Source: an uncultured Lachnospiraceae bacterium
Lineage (GTDB): Bacteria; Bacillota; Clostridia; Lachnospirales; Lachnospiraceae
Direction of reading: 5' to 3'
Length of the DNA stretch: 64,000 nucleotides
NCBI GenBank assembly: GCA_910578085.1
Contig: CAJTPM010000014.1
Location: 38,865 to 102,864, forward strand
Positions 1-8,392 of the stretch are shown here, piece after piece (the stretch's first letter is position 1; every line of letters begins with the position of its first letter). The notes beneath the pieces were generated by a model that did no database searches, was not told the DNA's origin, and saw nothing but the letters and a program-made list of their open reading frames with translations. The position numbers and the translations under genes were made by a program.

Positions 1-2
1 TC

Positions 3-605
3 ACCTGTATCGATGCTTCCACGTTCCCGATGTACTACACCAATATGAAGTCCCTGCTGGCGGAGATGGTGAGAAAGTCGGAGATGATCATCTTTAACCG
101 CTGTGACGGCATTGAGGATCTGGCTTCCTACAAGCGGAATATCAAGGCCGTAAATCAGAAAGCGGAAATCATTTTTGAAGATTCAAACGGTGAGATAGAC
201 GAAATATTTGAGGATGATCTTCCCTATAATCTGGAGGATGATCCGATTGTTTTGGATAACACTGGTTATGGAATCTGGTATATTGATTCCATGGATCATC
301 TGGAGCGGTATCTGGATAAAAGGATTCAGTTTACCGCCCAGGTGCTGAAACCGGAAAATTTCCCGAAGGATGCCTTTGTGCCGGGGCGGATGGCCATGAC
401 CTGCTGTGCCGAGGATATGAGTTTTCTGGGTTATGTCTGCAAATATGGAGAGACAGATAAGCTGGAACAGAGGGACTGGGTGAAAGTGACCGCCGTGGTC
501 AGGGAAGAGTACTGGAAAGATTACAATGGGAAGGGACCGGTGCTGCATGCATTGAAGGTGGAGAAGACGAAAAAACCGAGAGAAGAGATTATTTCCTTTA
601 TGTAA
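3..605 (+). CDS. CobW/P47K-type GTPase, C-terminal part (5' end outside window)
   Basis: The reading frame is open from base 3 and reads TCIDASTFP before the first ATG at base 30, so the gene starts upstream of the window and that ATG is internal. The CIDASTF stretch and IIFNRCD, which resembles the NKxD guanine-specificity motif, are as in CobW-family metal-chaperone GTPases. After about residue 75 the protein changes to a domain with GRMAMTCCAEDMSFLGYVC, which resembles the TIGR03943/DUF1980 domain often linked to this GTPase family in Firmicutes. It ends at base 605. Metal trafficking is a family-level inference; the Walker A region is not in the window. Confidence 0.7.
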   Translation, partial: TCIDASTFPMYYTNMKSLLAEMVRKSEMIIFNRCDGIEDLASYKRNIKAVNQKAEIIFEDSNGEIDEIFEDDLPYNLEDDPIVLDNTGYGIWYIDSMDHLERYLDKRIQFTAQVLKPENFPKDAFVPGRMAMTCCAEDMSFLGYVCKYGETDKLEQRDWVKVTAVVREEYWKDYNGKGPVLHALKVEKTKKPREEIISFM

Positions 606-757
606 AGGGCGAATGTTTATGGTGGCTTTGGAAAAATAACAGTGCAGTTTTCGGGTTTCACTGTTGCCCGAAAGAATCTGACAGGCTTTTCTTTTGACGT
701 ATGGAGAGGATATGGCAGAAGTGAGTACGGATAGCCGCTTAGTTGGAGAATACGCAG

Positions 758-1522
758 ATGGATGATGAAAAAGAGATAAGACAGCTGCAAAAGAGGCTGC
801 AGGAACTGGCGGAGAAGAGCAGCAGGCAGAACATCTATACGTTCACAGGATTTTTCGGTATGGCACAGTTAGATGTGTTCCATCGTATGGAACAAGAGCT
901 TTCCTATGCGCACCCAAAGCTTTGCGGCGGCAGCGAACTGGCGGAGAGAATGGTGGTGCGGTTTGGTTCTCCGGAGGAGATGGGATATGAGGAAGCGTTT
1001 CCGATCGTACTGTTGAAGATAGAGCCATCCATGCAGAAATATGCAGATACGTTGGGACACAGGGATATTCTGGGGGCGTTAATGCATCTGGGCATAGAGA
1101 GAAGTACGCTCGGAGATATTTTTCTGAAGGACAACTGCGGGTATCTCTTCTGTCTGGATTCCATCGCGGATTTTATTGTGGAAGAGCTGCAAAAAGTCAG
1201 ACATACCGACGTGAGATGCCGCAGGGCGGAAATGTCGGAAGAACTTATAAAACAGGAAAAGGTGAGGCAGAGTCTGACGGTTTCTTCGGAGAGGGCGGAT
1301 GTGGTTATTGCCGGACTGTATCATCTCTCACGCACCGGTAGTATGGAATTATTCCGCACCGGGAAAGTGTACATCAATGGAAGACTCTGTGAAAATAACA
1401 GCTGTTTTTTAAAGAAGGGCGATGCGGTCAGTGTGCGCGGAAAAGGAAAGTTTTTCTATGACGGCGTGGACAGGGAGACAAAAAAGGGAAAACTTTGTGC
1501 AGGAGTCTGGATTTATCTGTGA
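758..1522 (+). CDS. YlmH-like S4-domain RNA-binding protein
   Basis: The product has about 254 residues. An N-terminal and central domain of the YlmH type (YTFTGFFGMAQLDVF, then DILGALMHLGIERSTLGDIF) is followed by a C-terminal S4 RNA-binding domain (RADVVIAGLYHLSRTGSMELF, then GKVYINGRLCENNS). YlmH proteins bind RNA or stalled large ribosomal subunits and usually sit in division gene clusters; here the gene stands alone. A TTG at 743 would extend the frame by five codons, but the GGAG at 745-748 is well spaced for the ATG at 758, so that start is preferred. Confidence 0.8.
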   Translation: MDDEKEIRQLQKRLQELAEKSSRQNIYTFTGFFGMAQLDVFHRMEQELSYAHPKLCGGSELAERMVVRFGSPEEMGYEEAFPIVLLKIEPSMQKYADTLGHRDILGALMHLGIERSTLGDIFLKDNCGYLFCLDSIADFIVEELQKVRHTDVRCRRAEMSEELIKQEKVRQSLTVSSERADVVIAGLYHLSRTGSMELFRTGKVYINGRLCENNSCFLKKGDAVSVRGKGKFFYDGVDRETKKGKLCAGVWIYL

Positions 1523-1655
1523 GCAGACAGAGCATTGAGCCGGCTGGCGGGCTATGTGCGCAGGGCTGTCGTAACAGTAAAGCCGGATGACTGGCCTGTT
1601 ATGGGCTGTCTTACAGGGATTTGCACAGCCTGTATATCAGAAGAGGAAAAAGGTT

Positions 1656-2612
1656 ATGTATCCATATTCATTATCACAATGGTTATTTCTGTTTTATTTT
1701 TACTGCTTTTTGGGATGGTGTGTGGAATCCACCCATGTCAGTATCCGGCAGAAGCCGCCCCATTGGGTGAACAGAGGCTTTATGCGGGGGCCTTTTCTGC
1801 CTCTGTACGGCAGCGGTGCGATCATGATGTTAGTGGTGTCGGCTCCTTTTCAGCACAATCTGTTTCTGACCTATGTGGCAGGCTGCATCGGTGCTACGAT
1901 ACTGGAATACATAACAGGTGTTACGATGGAAGTTCTTTTTAAGGTGCGGTACTGGGATTACTCAAACCAGCCCTTTAATTTCCAGGGATATATCTGCCTT
2001 GGAACAACCCTTGCCTGGGGCGGTCTGACGATTCTGATGACACGGATTATCCATAAACCGATTGAAGGATTGCTCTATATGATACCCTTCAATCTGCTGT
2101 CTGTTGTTGTGTTTATCCTGACTGTTTTTATTGCTGCGGATTTTGCACTTTCTTTCCGGGCGGCACTGGATATCCGGGATATTCTGTTAGCAATGGAAAA
2201 GGTGAAGGAAGAGATGGCTCATATGCAGAAGCGGCTGGATGTTATTGCGGCAGTGACAGGAGAGGAGATCGGGCAGTACCGCAGCGCGGCTGAAATGCGG
2301 ATCGAGGAACTGGTTACGGATATTGAGGACAGACTGCACCGTATGAAGGAATGGGCGGGGCTTCATCCGGGAGAATATCTGGAGAGTGCAAAAAATGAGG
2401 CCATTGAGATTCGCGACAGATTTATGAATGCCCGTTACCATGCCTCTCAATTGAAAACAGTGCGGGAACACTGGAAGCGTGGTATGATCCTTGGCAATCC
2501 AACTATGAGGGGATCAAAGAAAGTAAGATACAGCCTGGAGGAGTTGAAGGAAGCAGTAAAGGAAAAATTAAATTTAAATTTTATAAATAACGAAAAGGGT
2601 CAGAGACAGTGA
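1656..2612 (+). CDS. CmpB-type membrane protein (putative ABC-transporter type IV family)
   Basis: The N-terminal 150 residues match the CmpB family (PF06541 type): a short hydrophobic start, then FLGWCVES, NRGFMRGPFLPLYGSGA, a segment ending in LEYITGVTMEVLF, and YWDYSNQPFNFQGYICLG. Several membrane segments follow. The last 130 residues are charged and helical, probably a cytoplasmic coiled coil. Despite the family name no ATPase or partner is nearby, and no substrate can be given. The frame opens earlier (1587), but the ATG at 1656 has an AGAGGA-like site upstream and begins at the family's usual N-terminus. A shorter relative lies at 12744-13196. Confidence 0.72.
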   Translation: MYPYSLSQWLFLFYFYCFLGWCVESTHVSIRQKPPHWVNRGFMRGPFLPLYGSGAIMMLVVSAPFQHNLFLTYVAGCIGATILEYITGVTMEVLFKVRYWDYSNQPFNFQGYICLGTTLAWGGLTILMTRIIHKPIEGLLYMIPFNLLSVVVFILTVFIAADFALSFRAALDIRDILLAMEKVKEEMAHMQKRLDVIAAVTGEEIGQYRSAAEMRIEELVTDIEDRLHRMKEWAGLHPGEYLESAKNEAIEIRDRFMNARYHASQLKTVREHWKRGMILGNPTMRGSKKVRYSLEELKEAVKEKLNLNFINNEKGQRQ

Positions 2613-2690
2613 TTAACGTTTCTGATGATGCAGGAAAGGTTGTCCCTGTGATTTGTGCTGTCAGACAAATTGTGGATAAACAGAGAATAA

Positions 2691-2732
2691 AACCCCGCCC
2701 ACTGCAAAAAGGCAGAGGGCGGGGTTTTTTGC
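2691..2732. terminator. Bidirectional rho-independent terminator
   Basis: AAAACCCCGCCC and GGGCGGGGTTTTTT form a strong GC stem with flanking A and T runs. It lies between convergent genes (CmpB-type protein and the alanine symporter) and can serve both strands. A weaker outer repeat (GCTGTCAGA, TCTGACAGC) surrounds it. Confidence 0.9.
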
Positions 2733-2764
2733 ATATCTGACAGCACAGATCAAATGGGGCGTTG

Positions 2765-4306
2765 TCAGTTGATTTTAGCCCTCTCGTCCCAGTATTCGCA
2801 GGTGATGCCCGCTGCTTTGGAAGTAAAGGGGGAACCATCCTTTTTTTTGTAATGATCAGTGGCCTTGAAAACATATCTGCAGCCCAGGTATAGTAATGGT
2901 ATGTTGGCGAATACGATCAGAATGTTGCCCAGGTCGGAGATCGCCCACATATTGCCCAGATCAAGCCCCGCGATGGAACAGAAGATGCCAAAGAGGGTGA
3001 TGAAGATACCCAGAATGCGGATCCCGTTGGTAAGGGATTTTTTTGTGGTGATCCTGCCTGCGGCAATCTCGGAAAAGCTGAAAAAGCCGATGACGCAGGT
3101 GAAGGCAAACAGGCAGAAGCAGACAGTGATCAGAAAGATCACAATGGTATCAAAAATGCCGGTGCCCGGTGTCAGTGCGGAAGCGGATGTCAGGAATTTG
3201 GGCAGCTTATCGAGAGCCATCCAGGCTTCCCCGCCCTCTCCGCTCCAGAGGTGGGCCATCACCACCACAAAACCGGTGAGTGTGCAGATGACGATGGTAT
3301 CCAGAAAAACGCCGATGGACTGTACACAGCCCTGCTCGCAGGGATGGTCAGTGTTTGCAGCGCCGGCCGCCATGGTGATGGTACCCTGGCCGGCCTCGTT
3401 GCTCATCAGGCCGCGCTTGATGCCCTGTGCTAAAACAGTGCCGAATACGCCGCCGAAAATGGCCTGGGGCGTAAAAGCGCCGCCGAAGACAGAGGCGAAG
3501 AAATAGGGAACTGCTCCGAGATTCATCAGGATCAGCATCAGGACGGTCACAATATAAATGACGGACATGACAGGCACTGCGGTATCAGTCACCTTTGTCA
3601 CTTTTTTGATGCCGCCGAAAGCCAGGTACGCTACCAGCACAATTAAAATAGCGGCTGTTATGTAATATAGCGGAGAGGTTGTGGCGATGGTGCTGCCGGT
3701 CAGGATCTCCCCCATCTGTCCGATGGAACTCACTACGTTAAATCCCTGTGCGGGCAGACAGCACATTGCATAGATGATAAACATAACGGAGAGAAAGACT
3801 CCAGCTCCTTTTTTGTTGCCCAAGAGTTTTTTGCCGTAGTAGGGCAGGCCGCCCACGAATTCATCGTCCTTTCTTTCCTTGAACATCTGTGCCATGACAG
3901 CTTCGGTGTAGGCAGTGGACATCCCGAAGAACGCGGAAAGCCACATCCAGAACAGTGCGCCGGGGCCGCCCGCACCGATCGCGCCTGTAACGCCCAGGAT
4001 ATTGCCGGGGCCCACACGCATGGCGGAGCTTAAAAAGAAAGCGCCAAGCGAAGAGATACCGATCTCATCACTTTTCTTTTTGGTGAGAATGCGGATGCCT
4101 TCTTTAAAGTGTGTAACCTGTATGAAGCCCAGTCTGATCGTAAAGAAAATGCCGGAGCCTACCAACAGGATAACGGCAAGAGAGAAATTTCCCAGAATGG
4201 GAATCTTTGCGTACCAGTCAAAATTTGTGGGGAAATCCCAGAAAAAATCGGAGACCGGAATGACAAAAGAAAATACGTTATTGATCATTTCAAAAATGTG
4301 TTCCAT
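2765..4306 (-). CDS. Sodium:alanine symporter family transporter (AGCS)
   Basis: A polytopic membrane protein of about 513 residues with AGCS signatures: GIFFTIRLGFIQVTHF near the N-terminus, then RVGPGNILGVTGAIGAGGPGALFWMW, where the GPGN region is involved in substrate and Na+ binding, and GLMSNEAGQGTITMAAGAANT. About ten hydrophobic segments are visible. It likely imports alanine or glycine with sodium. The frame extends to 4387, but the ATG ending at 4306 follows a strong AGGAGGGTAA on the minus strand and begins directly with the family's N-terminus. The gene diverges from the Trp T-box transcript and shares a terminator with the gene at 1656. Confidence 0.92.
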   Translation of the reverse strand: MEHIFEMINNVFSFVIPVSDFFWDFPTNFDWYAKIPILGNFSLAVILLVGSGIFFTIRLGFIQVTHFKEGIRILTKKKSDEIGISSLGAFFLSSAMRVGPGNILGVTGAIGAGGPGALFWMWLSAFFGMSTAYTEAVMAQMFKERKDDEFVGGLPYYGKKLLGNKKGAGVFLSVMFIIYAMCCLPAQGFNVVSSIGQMGEILTGSTIATTSPLYYITAAILIVLVAYLAFGGIKKVTKVTDTAVPVMSVIYIVTVLMLILMNLGAVPYFFASVFGGAFTPQAIFGGVFGTVLAQGIKRGLMSNEAGQGTITMAAGAANTDHPCEQGCVQSIGVFLDTIVICTLTGFVVVMAHLWSGEGGEAWMALDKLPKFLTSASALTPGTGIFDTIVIFLITVCFCLFAFTCVIGFFSFSEIAAGRITTKKSLTNGIRILGIFITLFGIFCSIAGLDLGNMWAISDLGNILIVFANIPLLYLGCRYVFKATDHYKKKDGSPFTSKAAGITCEYWDERAKIN

Positions 4307-4522
4307 TGTTACCCTCCTCGTCGTAATACTGGTCGGACCAACGTTGAAAAATGAATAAGGCCAGGTCTTTTGCGTTAGAGCAGCCATCCCATATCCTGGT
4401 ATAATTGATCCATGTAGTGGTTTCTGATAAAAGTATATAGGAGAGAAAAAAGCAATACAAGTGCAAAAAGTGGGTAAAAACTTGCGAAAAGTGCTTAAAA
4501 AATATTTGACAGAAAAATTTGG

Positions 4523-4551
4523 TTGACAAATACGCTTTGTCGTAATAAAGT
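4523..4551 (+). promoter_or_regulatory. Likely promoter of the T-box leader
   Basis: TTGACA at 4523-4528 is followed after 17 bases by TAAAGT at 4546-4551, a fair -10. Transcription would begin near 4558, shortly before the T-box stem I. Another TTGACA at 4506-4511 has no good partner. Confidence 0.5.
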
Positions 4552-4599
4552 ACTAAACAAGAAGAATTTCGAAACAACAGGTTTGGATTCTTCAGAACA

Positions 4600-4883
4600 G
4601 AATAGGGCAAACCGTTGAGGAAGAGTAGTAAATAGCCGGAACCGGTACAGAGAACTGCAGGTGGTGGGATTGCAGTGCGGGGAATGTTATCGAATGGACT
4701 TCTGAGGGCGCTTCAGAAAACAGAGGACTGTAAGTAGGGAGCGACGGGAACCGAACCCGTTATCAATCCGGCATGTATGATAGTACATGGACAGAGTGGG
4801 CAATTTCGCCAAGTCGAGTGGTACCGCGATAATAACTGTGTTTATTACCGTCTCAGACATATTGTATGTCTGGGACTTTTTTT
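4600..4883 (+). promoter_or_regulatory. T-box leader, predicted specifier UGG (tryptophan)
   Basis: The T-box core GAGTGGTACCGCG is at 4816-4828. Before it lies a stem I region with the AGTA-type motif (AGAGTAGTAAATA, 4621-4633) and a specifier-loop context CGAATGGACTTC in which TGG (4695-4697) is followed by A, as is usual after the specifier codon. After the T-box, GTCTCAGACATA and TATGTCTGGGAC plus seven Ts (4850-4883) form the terminator. Uncharged tRNA-Trp should favour the antiterminator and switch on the importer downstream. The Trp assignment rests on position in the loop and agrees with the TrpX-like gene. Confidence 0.88.
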
Positions 4884-5024
4884 ATGCGCAGGCTCGCATA
4901 AGGAAATTTACTGCCAGGGCTGCATGCGAGCCGCGCGCGGGTAGGTGAGAAAGGTATTCCCCTGCCCGATTACACAGCCCCGGCTTTCCCTCAACGGAAA
5001 ACAAAGAAAGAAGGAGACAGTGTT

Positions 5025-6170
5025 ATGAAAATCAGAACGATGTTACGGAAACGGATGACAAAGAAAACAGGTGTTGTTATATTGGCTGTCCTGATAATGG
5101 CCGGGATCCCTGGGGGATGCGGGAAAAATGTGATTGGCGGAAACGACGGACCGACTTCTGTTATCGTTGCAGAGAATGAGGGAGAGAACACGGAGGGGAC
5201 GGAAACGCCGGAAGAGATGGAAAAAGCGGCAGACGGAACAGTCTATAAGGTTGGTATCGTGCAGTTTGTGGATGACGCGTCGTTAAACCAGATCAACAGA
5301 GCGCTCTGCGCGGAGTTAAATGCAAAAGGAGCGGAACTTGGCGTAACTTTTGACTATGAGGACTATAATTTGAATGGTCAGGCGGATGCCACGATGTTAG
5401 GTCAGATAGCGCAGCAGCTGTTATCCGAGGATGTGGATGTTATCGTGCCCATTGCTACGCCGGCGGCGGTGATCATGCAGGCGGCAGCGGAGGACAGTGA
5501 GACGCCAGTGGTATTTTCGGCGGTCAGCGATCCTGTGGGGGCCGGCCTGGTGGCATCTCTGGAAAATCCCGGTTCCTATGTGACAGGAACTTCCGATGCG
5601 CTCAATACAAAAGCAGTGTTCGATCTGATGTTTGCAGCGGATCCGGATATTGAGAAAGTGGGCCTGCTCTATAACAGAAGCGAGGATGCTTCCAGACAGT
5701 CGATTGCGGATGCAAAGGCGTACTGTGAGGAAAGGAATGTGGAAGTGGTGGAAAAGACCGGGACCACGAACGATGAAGTGATCCTTGCGGCGGATGCGCT
5801 GGCGGCGGAGAAGGTGGATGCGGTATTCACACCCACAGATAATACGATCATGACAGCGGAACTGGCAATCTATGAGACATTTGCGGAAGCGGGCATTCCC
5901 CATTACGCAGGAGCGGACTCCTTCGCCTTAAACGGCGCATTCTGCGGTTACGGCGTGAACTATATGGAACTGGGCACGGCCACCGGCGATATGGTGGCGG
6001 AGCTTCTGACGCAGGGAAAAGAGCCGGGTCAGATGGCGGTGGTATCTCTGGATAACGGCATAGCCACGGTAAATACGGATACGGCGCAGGCACTGGGGAT
6101 CGATTACAGTATGTTCGCCGGCATGTGCAGTGAATTGAAAGAGATCCGGACAGCGGAGGAATTTGAGTAA
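5025..6170 (+). CDS. trpX: ABC transporter substrate-binding lipoprotein, TrpX-like
   Basis: The product has 381 residues. A basic N-terminus, a hydrophobic stretch and the lipobox IPGGC give a lipid-anchored extracellular protein. The mature part has the two-lobed PF04392-type fold motifs (YKVGIVQFVDDASLN, IVPIATPAAVIMQ, PVVFSAVSDPVGAGLV, DAVFTPTDNTIMTA). A GGAG lies before the ATG at 5025. The gene is preceded by a Trp T-box and followed by a permease and an ATPase, the arrangement of the TrpXYZ tryptophan importers of Firmicutes. Tryptophan or a precursor is the inferred ligand. Confidence 0.85.
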   Translation: MKIRTMLRKRMTKKTGVVILAVLIMAGIPGGCGKNVIGGNDGPTSVIVAENEGENTEGTETPEEMEKAADGTVYKVGIVQFVDDASLNQINRALCAELNAKGAELGVTFDYEDYNLNGQADATMLGQIAQQLLSEDVDVIVPIATPAAVIMQAAAEDSETPVVFSAVSDPVGAGLVASLENPGSYVTGTSDALNTKAVFDLMFAADPDIEKVGLLYNRSEDASRQSIADAKAYCEERNVEVVEKTGTTNDEVILAADALAAEKVDAVFTPTDNTIMTAELAIYETFAEAGIPHYAGADSFALNGAFCGYGVNYMELGTATGDMVAELLTQGKEPGQMAVVSLDNGIATVNTDTAQALGIDYSMFAGMCSELKEIRTAEEFE

Positions 6171-6287
6171 AGCCCGGGGAACAATTGCATGGGAGAGATC
6201 CGGAACGGTGTACTTACAGATTCGGATTTCTCCCGCCCGGGGAGCAGTCAGGGATATTTTTGGAAACGGAATCAGGAGGAATCTGCC

Positions 6288-7205
6288 ATGGCAGCGATTT
6301 TTACAATGTCGATCATGCAAAGCGCTTTGGAGCTTGGGTGTATCTACGCCCTGGTGGCCATCGCCCTGTACATCTCTTTTACTTTATTAAATATAGCGGA
6401 TCTGTCCACAGACGGCTGTTTTACGCTGGGCTGTGCGGTGGGAGCCATGGTGACGTTAGCGGGGCATCCGATCCTTGCATTTTTTGCGGCGATGGCGGCC
6501 GGCGTCTGTTCCGGTTTTGTGACCGCCTTTTTGCAGACAAAGATGGGAGTGCCTTCCATTCTGGCGGGCATCATCGTCAATACAGGACTTTACACGGTCA
6601 ATCTGGCGGTCATGGGATTTTCTTCCAACATCAATCTCTACAGCTGTGACAGGCTGTTCAGCATGGCAAAGGAAATATCAGACAATGAAATATACAGAGA
6701 CTGGTACGAGTTCGGGGTCGTCCTTGCCATTGTCCTTGTGGTATGTCTGGCCCTGGCATGGCTTCTTGGCACAAGGCTTGGGCTTTCCATCCGTGCCACC
6801 GGGGACAATGAGCATATGGTAAAGGCTTCCAGTATCAATCCCGGGCGGATGATCACCGCAGGACTTTGCATTTCCGGTTCCCTGACGGCGCTCTCCGGCG
6901 CTGTTCTGGGACAGTATCAGAAGTCCTGTGATATCAATTTCGGCACCGGGCAGGTGACGATCGCACTTGCCAGTCTGGTAATCGGGAATACCCTGATCCG
7001 GAAAGGCGGTATGTTCAGACGGATTTTGGGGGTGGTGCTCGGAAGCTGTCTGTACCGCTTTATCGCGGCCTTTGCACTGCGGCTGTCTCTGCCTGCGGAA
7101 TCCATGAAACTGGTATCTGCGGTTATTGTGGCGGCAGCCATCGCTCTTCCATATTTAAAGGAGAAGGCAGGACTGACGCAGAGAAAGCTGCGGGTGGGAA
7201 GATGA
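6288..7205 (+). CDS. trpY: ABC transporter permease, TrpY-like
   Basis: A membrane protein of 305 residues with about eight hydrophobic segments, of the branched-chain-type permease family that accompanies PF04392 binding proteins. GTRLGLSIRATGDNEHMVKASSI is the cytoplasmic coupling region that contacts the ATPase. The frame opens earlier (6189), but AGGAGGA at 6272-6279 sits eight bases before the ATG at 6288, where the first transmembrane segment begins. Second gene of the T-box-controlled operon. Confidence 0.87.
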   Translation: MAAIFTMSIMQSALELGCIYALVAIALYISFTLLNIADLSTDGCFTLGCAVGAMVTLAGHPILAFFAAMAAGVCSGFVTAFLQTKMGVPSILAGIIVNTGLYTVNLAVMGFSSNINLYSCDRLFSMAKEISDNEIYRDWYEFGVVLAIVLVVCLALAWLLGTRLGLSIRATGDNEHMVKASSINPGRMITAGLCISGSLTALSGAVLGQYQKSCDINFGTGQVTIALASLVIGNTLIRKGGMFRRILGVVLGSCLYRFIAAFALRLSLPAESMKLVSAVIVAAAIALPYLKEKAGLTQRKLRVGR

Positions 7206-7386
7206 TAAAAGCGCGGGGAGGCGGTATGCTGCGGATGGAAAGAGCATGAGAGCTGGACGAGACAGAAGAATGCGGTCAACAGGAAAGATATCCGGAATCC
7301 GCAACGCAGATGGCAGTGAAGAGAATAAAAGAAGTAACAGCATGTGGGGCGGTGCAGACTGCCGGAAAACAGGAGAATAAAAACAA

Positions 7387-8184
7387 ATGTTATCAATAAA
7401 AAATATAAGCAAAACATTCGATCCCGGTACCGTTCATGAGAAGACGGCGCTGCGGCATCTGAGTCTGGAGATGACGACGGGAGATTTTGCGACGATTGTT
7501 GGCAGCAACGGAGCCGGGAAATCCACTCTGTTTAACGCCATCACAGGAGCCTTTTATGTGGATGAGGGAAATATCATTCTGGGCGGGGAAGATATTACCT
7601 TTCAAAAGGAGTATCTGCGCAGCAGAGTTATCGGCCATCTGTTTCAGAATCCGCTTCTCGGGACAGCTCCTCACATGTCCATTGAGGAGAATATGGCGCT
7701 TGCGTATATGCGGGTTTCCGGAAAACATTCCCCCTTTGGCAAAATAGCGGGAAAAGACAGAAAAATGTTTGGGGAGCAGCTTGCGTTTCTTGAAATGGGG
7801 TTGGAGGACAGGATGAAAGATCCGGTGGGACTTTTGTCGGGCGGACAGAGACAGGCCTTAACGCTTCTGATGGCGACCATGGTGATGCCGAAGATCCTGC
7901 TGTTAGACGAACACACCGCCGCACTGGATCCTGGCGCGGCACAGAAGGTACTGCAGCTGACAAAAGATATTGTAAGAGAGCAAAAGATCACCTGCCTGAT
8001 GGTAACCCACAACCTGCATCAGGCTCTGGAAATGGGGAACCGCACGCTGATGATGAAAGACGGGCGGATCATTCTGGATATAGCGGGAAAGCAGCGGGAG
8101 AACATGACGGTGGAAAACCTGCTGGAAAAGTTTTGTGAAAGGGCGGGGGAAGCGCTTGACAACGACCGGATCCTGCTGTCGTAG
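7387..8184 (+). CDS. trpZ: ABC transporter ATP-binding protein, TrpZ-like
   Basis: The product has 265 residues with all ATPase motifs: Walker A GSNGAGKST (about 40-48), signature LSGGQRQ, Walker B ILLLDEHTAALDP and the H-loop VTHN. It should energise the importer encoded just upstream. A 181-base gap without a convincing gene separates it from the permease; AGGAG stands about 11 bases before the ATG. It is the last gene of the T-box operon; no clear terminator follows. Confidence 0.87.
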   Translation: MLSIKNISKTFDPGTVHEKTALRHLSLEMTTGDFATIVGSNGAGKSTLFNAITGAFYVDEGNIILGGEDITFQKEYLRSRVIGHLFQNPLLGTAPHMSIEENMALAYMRVSGKHSPFGKIAGKDRKMFGEQLAFLEMGLEDRMKDPVGLLSGGQRQALTLLMATMVMPKILLLDEHTAALDPGAAQKVLQLTKDIVREQKITCLMVTHNLHQALEMGNRTLMMKDGRIILDIAGKQRENMTVENLLEKFCERAGEALDNDRILLS

Positions 8185-8392
8185 CAATAAAACGGCAGGA
8201 AAAATTTTAAGGTGAACTTTCGCTCGGACGGCAGTCTGTCATCAAATCGGTCTGCTGGATAATGTACAATAAAATATACTGCAAAATATGTGGCCAGTTA
8301 AAAAATAGTGGTTTTCTGGGAAAAAATGTTATATAATTTTGTTGGAGATTATCTTCTAATCAATTTACTATCAGGAAAGGGAGATGTGAATC

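Noticed and set aside
1535..1942. Open frame overlapping the start of the CmpB-type gene
   Set aside because: The other frame encodes the recognised family; this one has no motif.
4506..4511. Second TTGACA as an alternative T-box promoter
   Set aside because: No acceptable -10 at 16-18 bases; the TTGACA at 4523 fits better.
7206..7386. Missing gene between trpY and trpZ
   Set aside because: No frame with a ribosome binding site and reasonable length; only short frames such as MIKARGGGMLRMERA.
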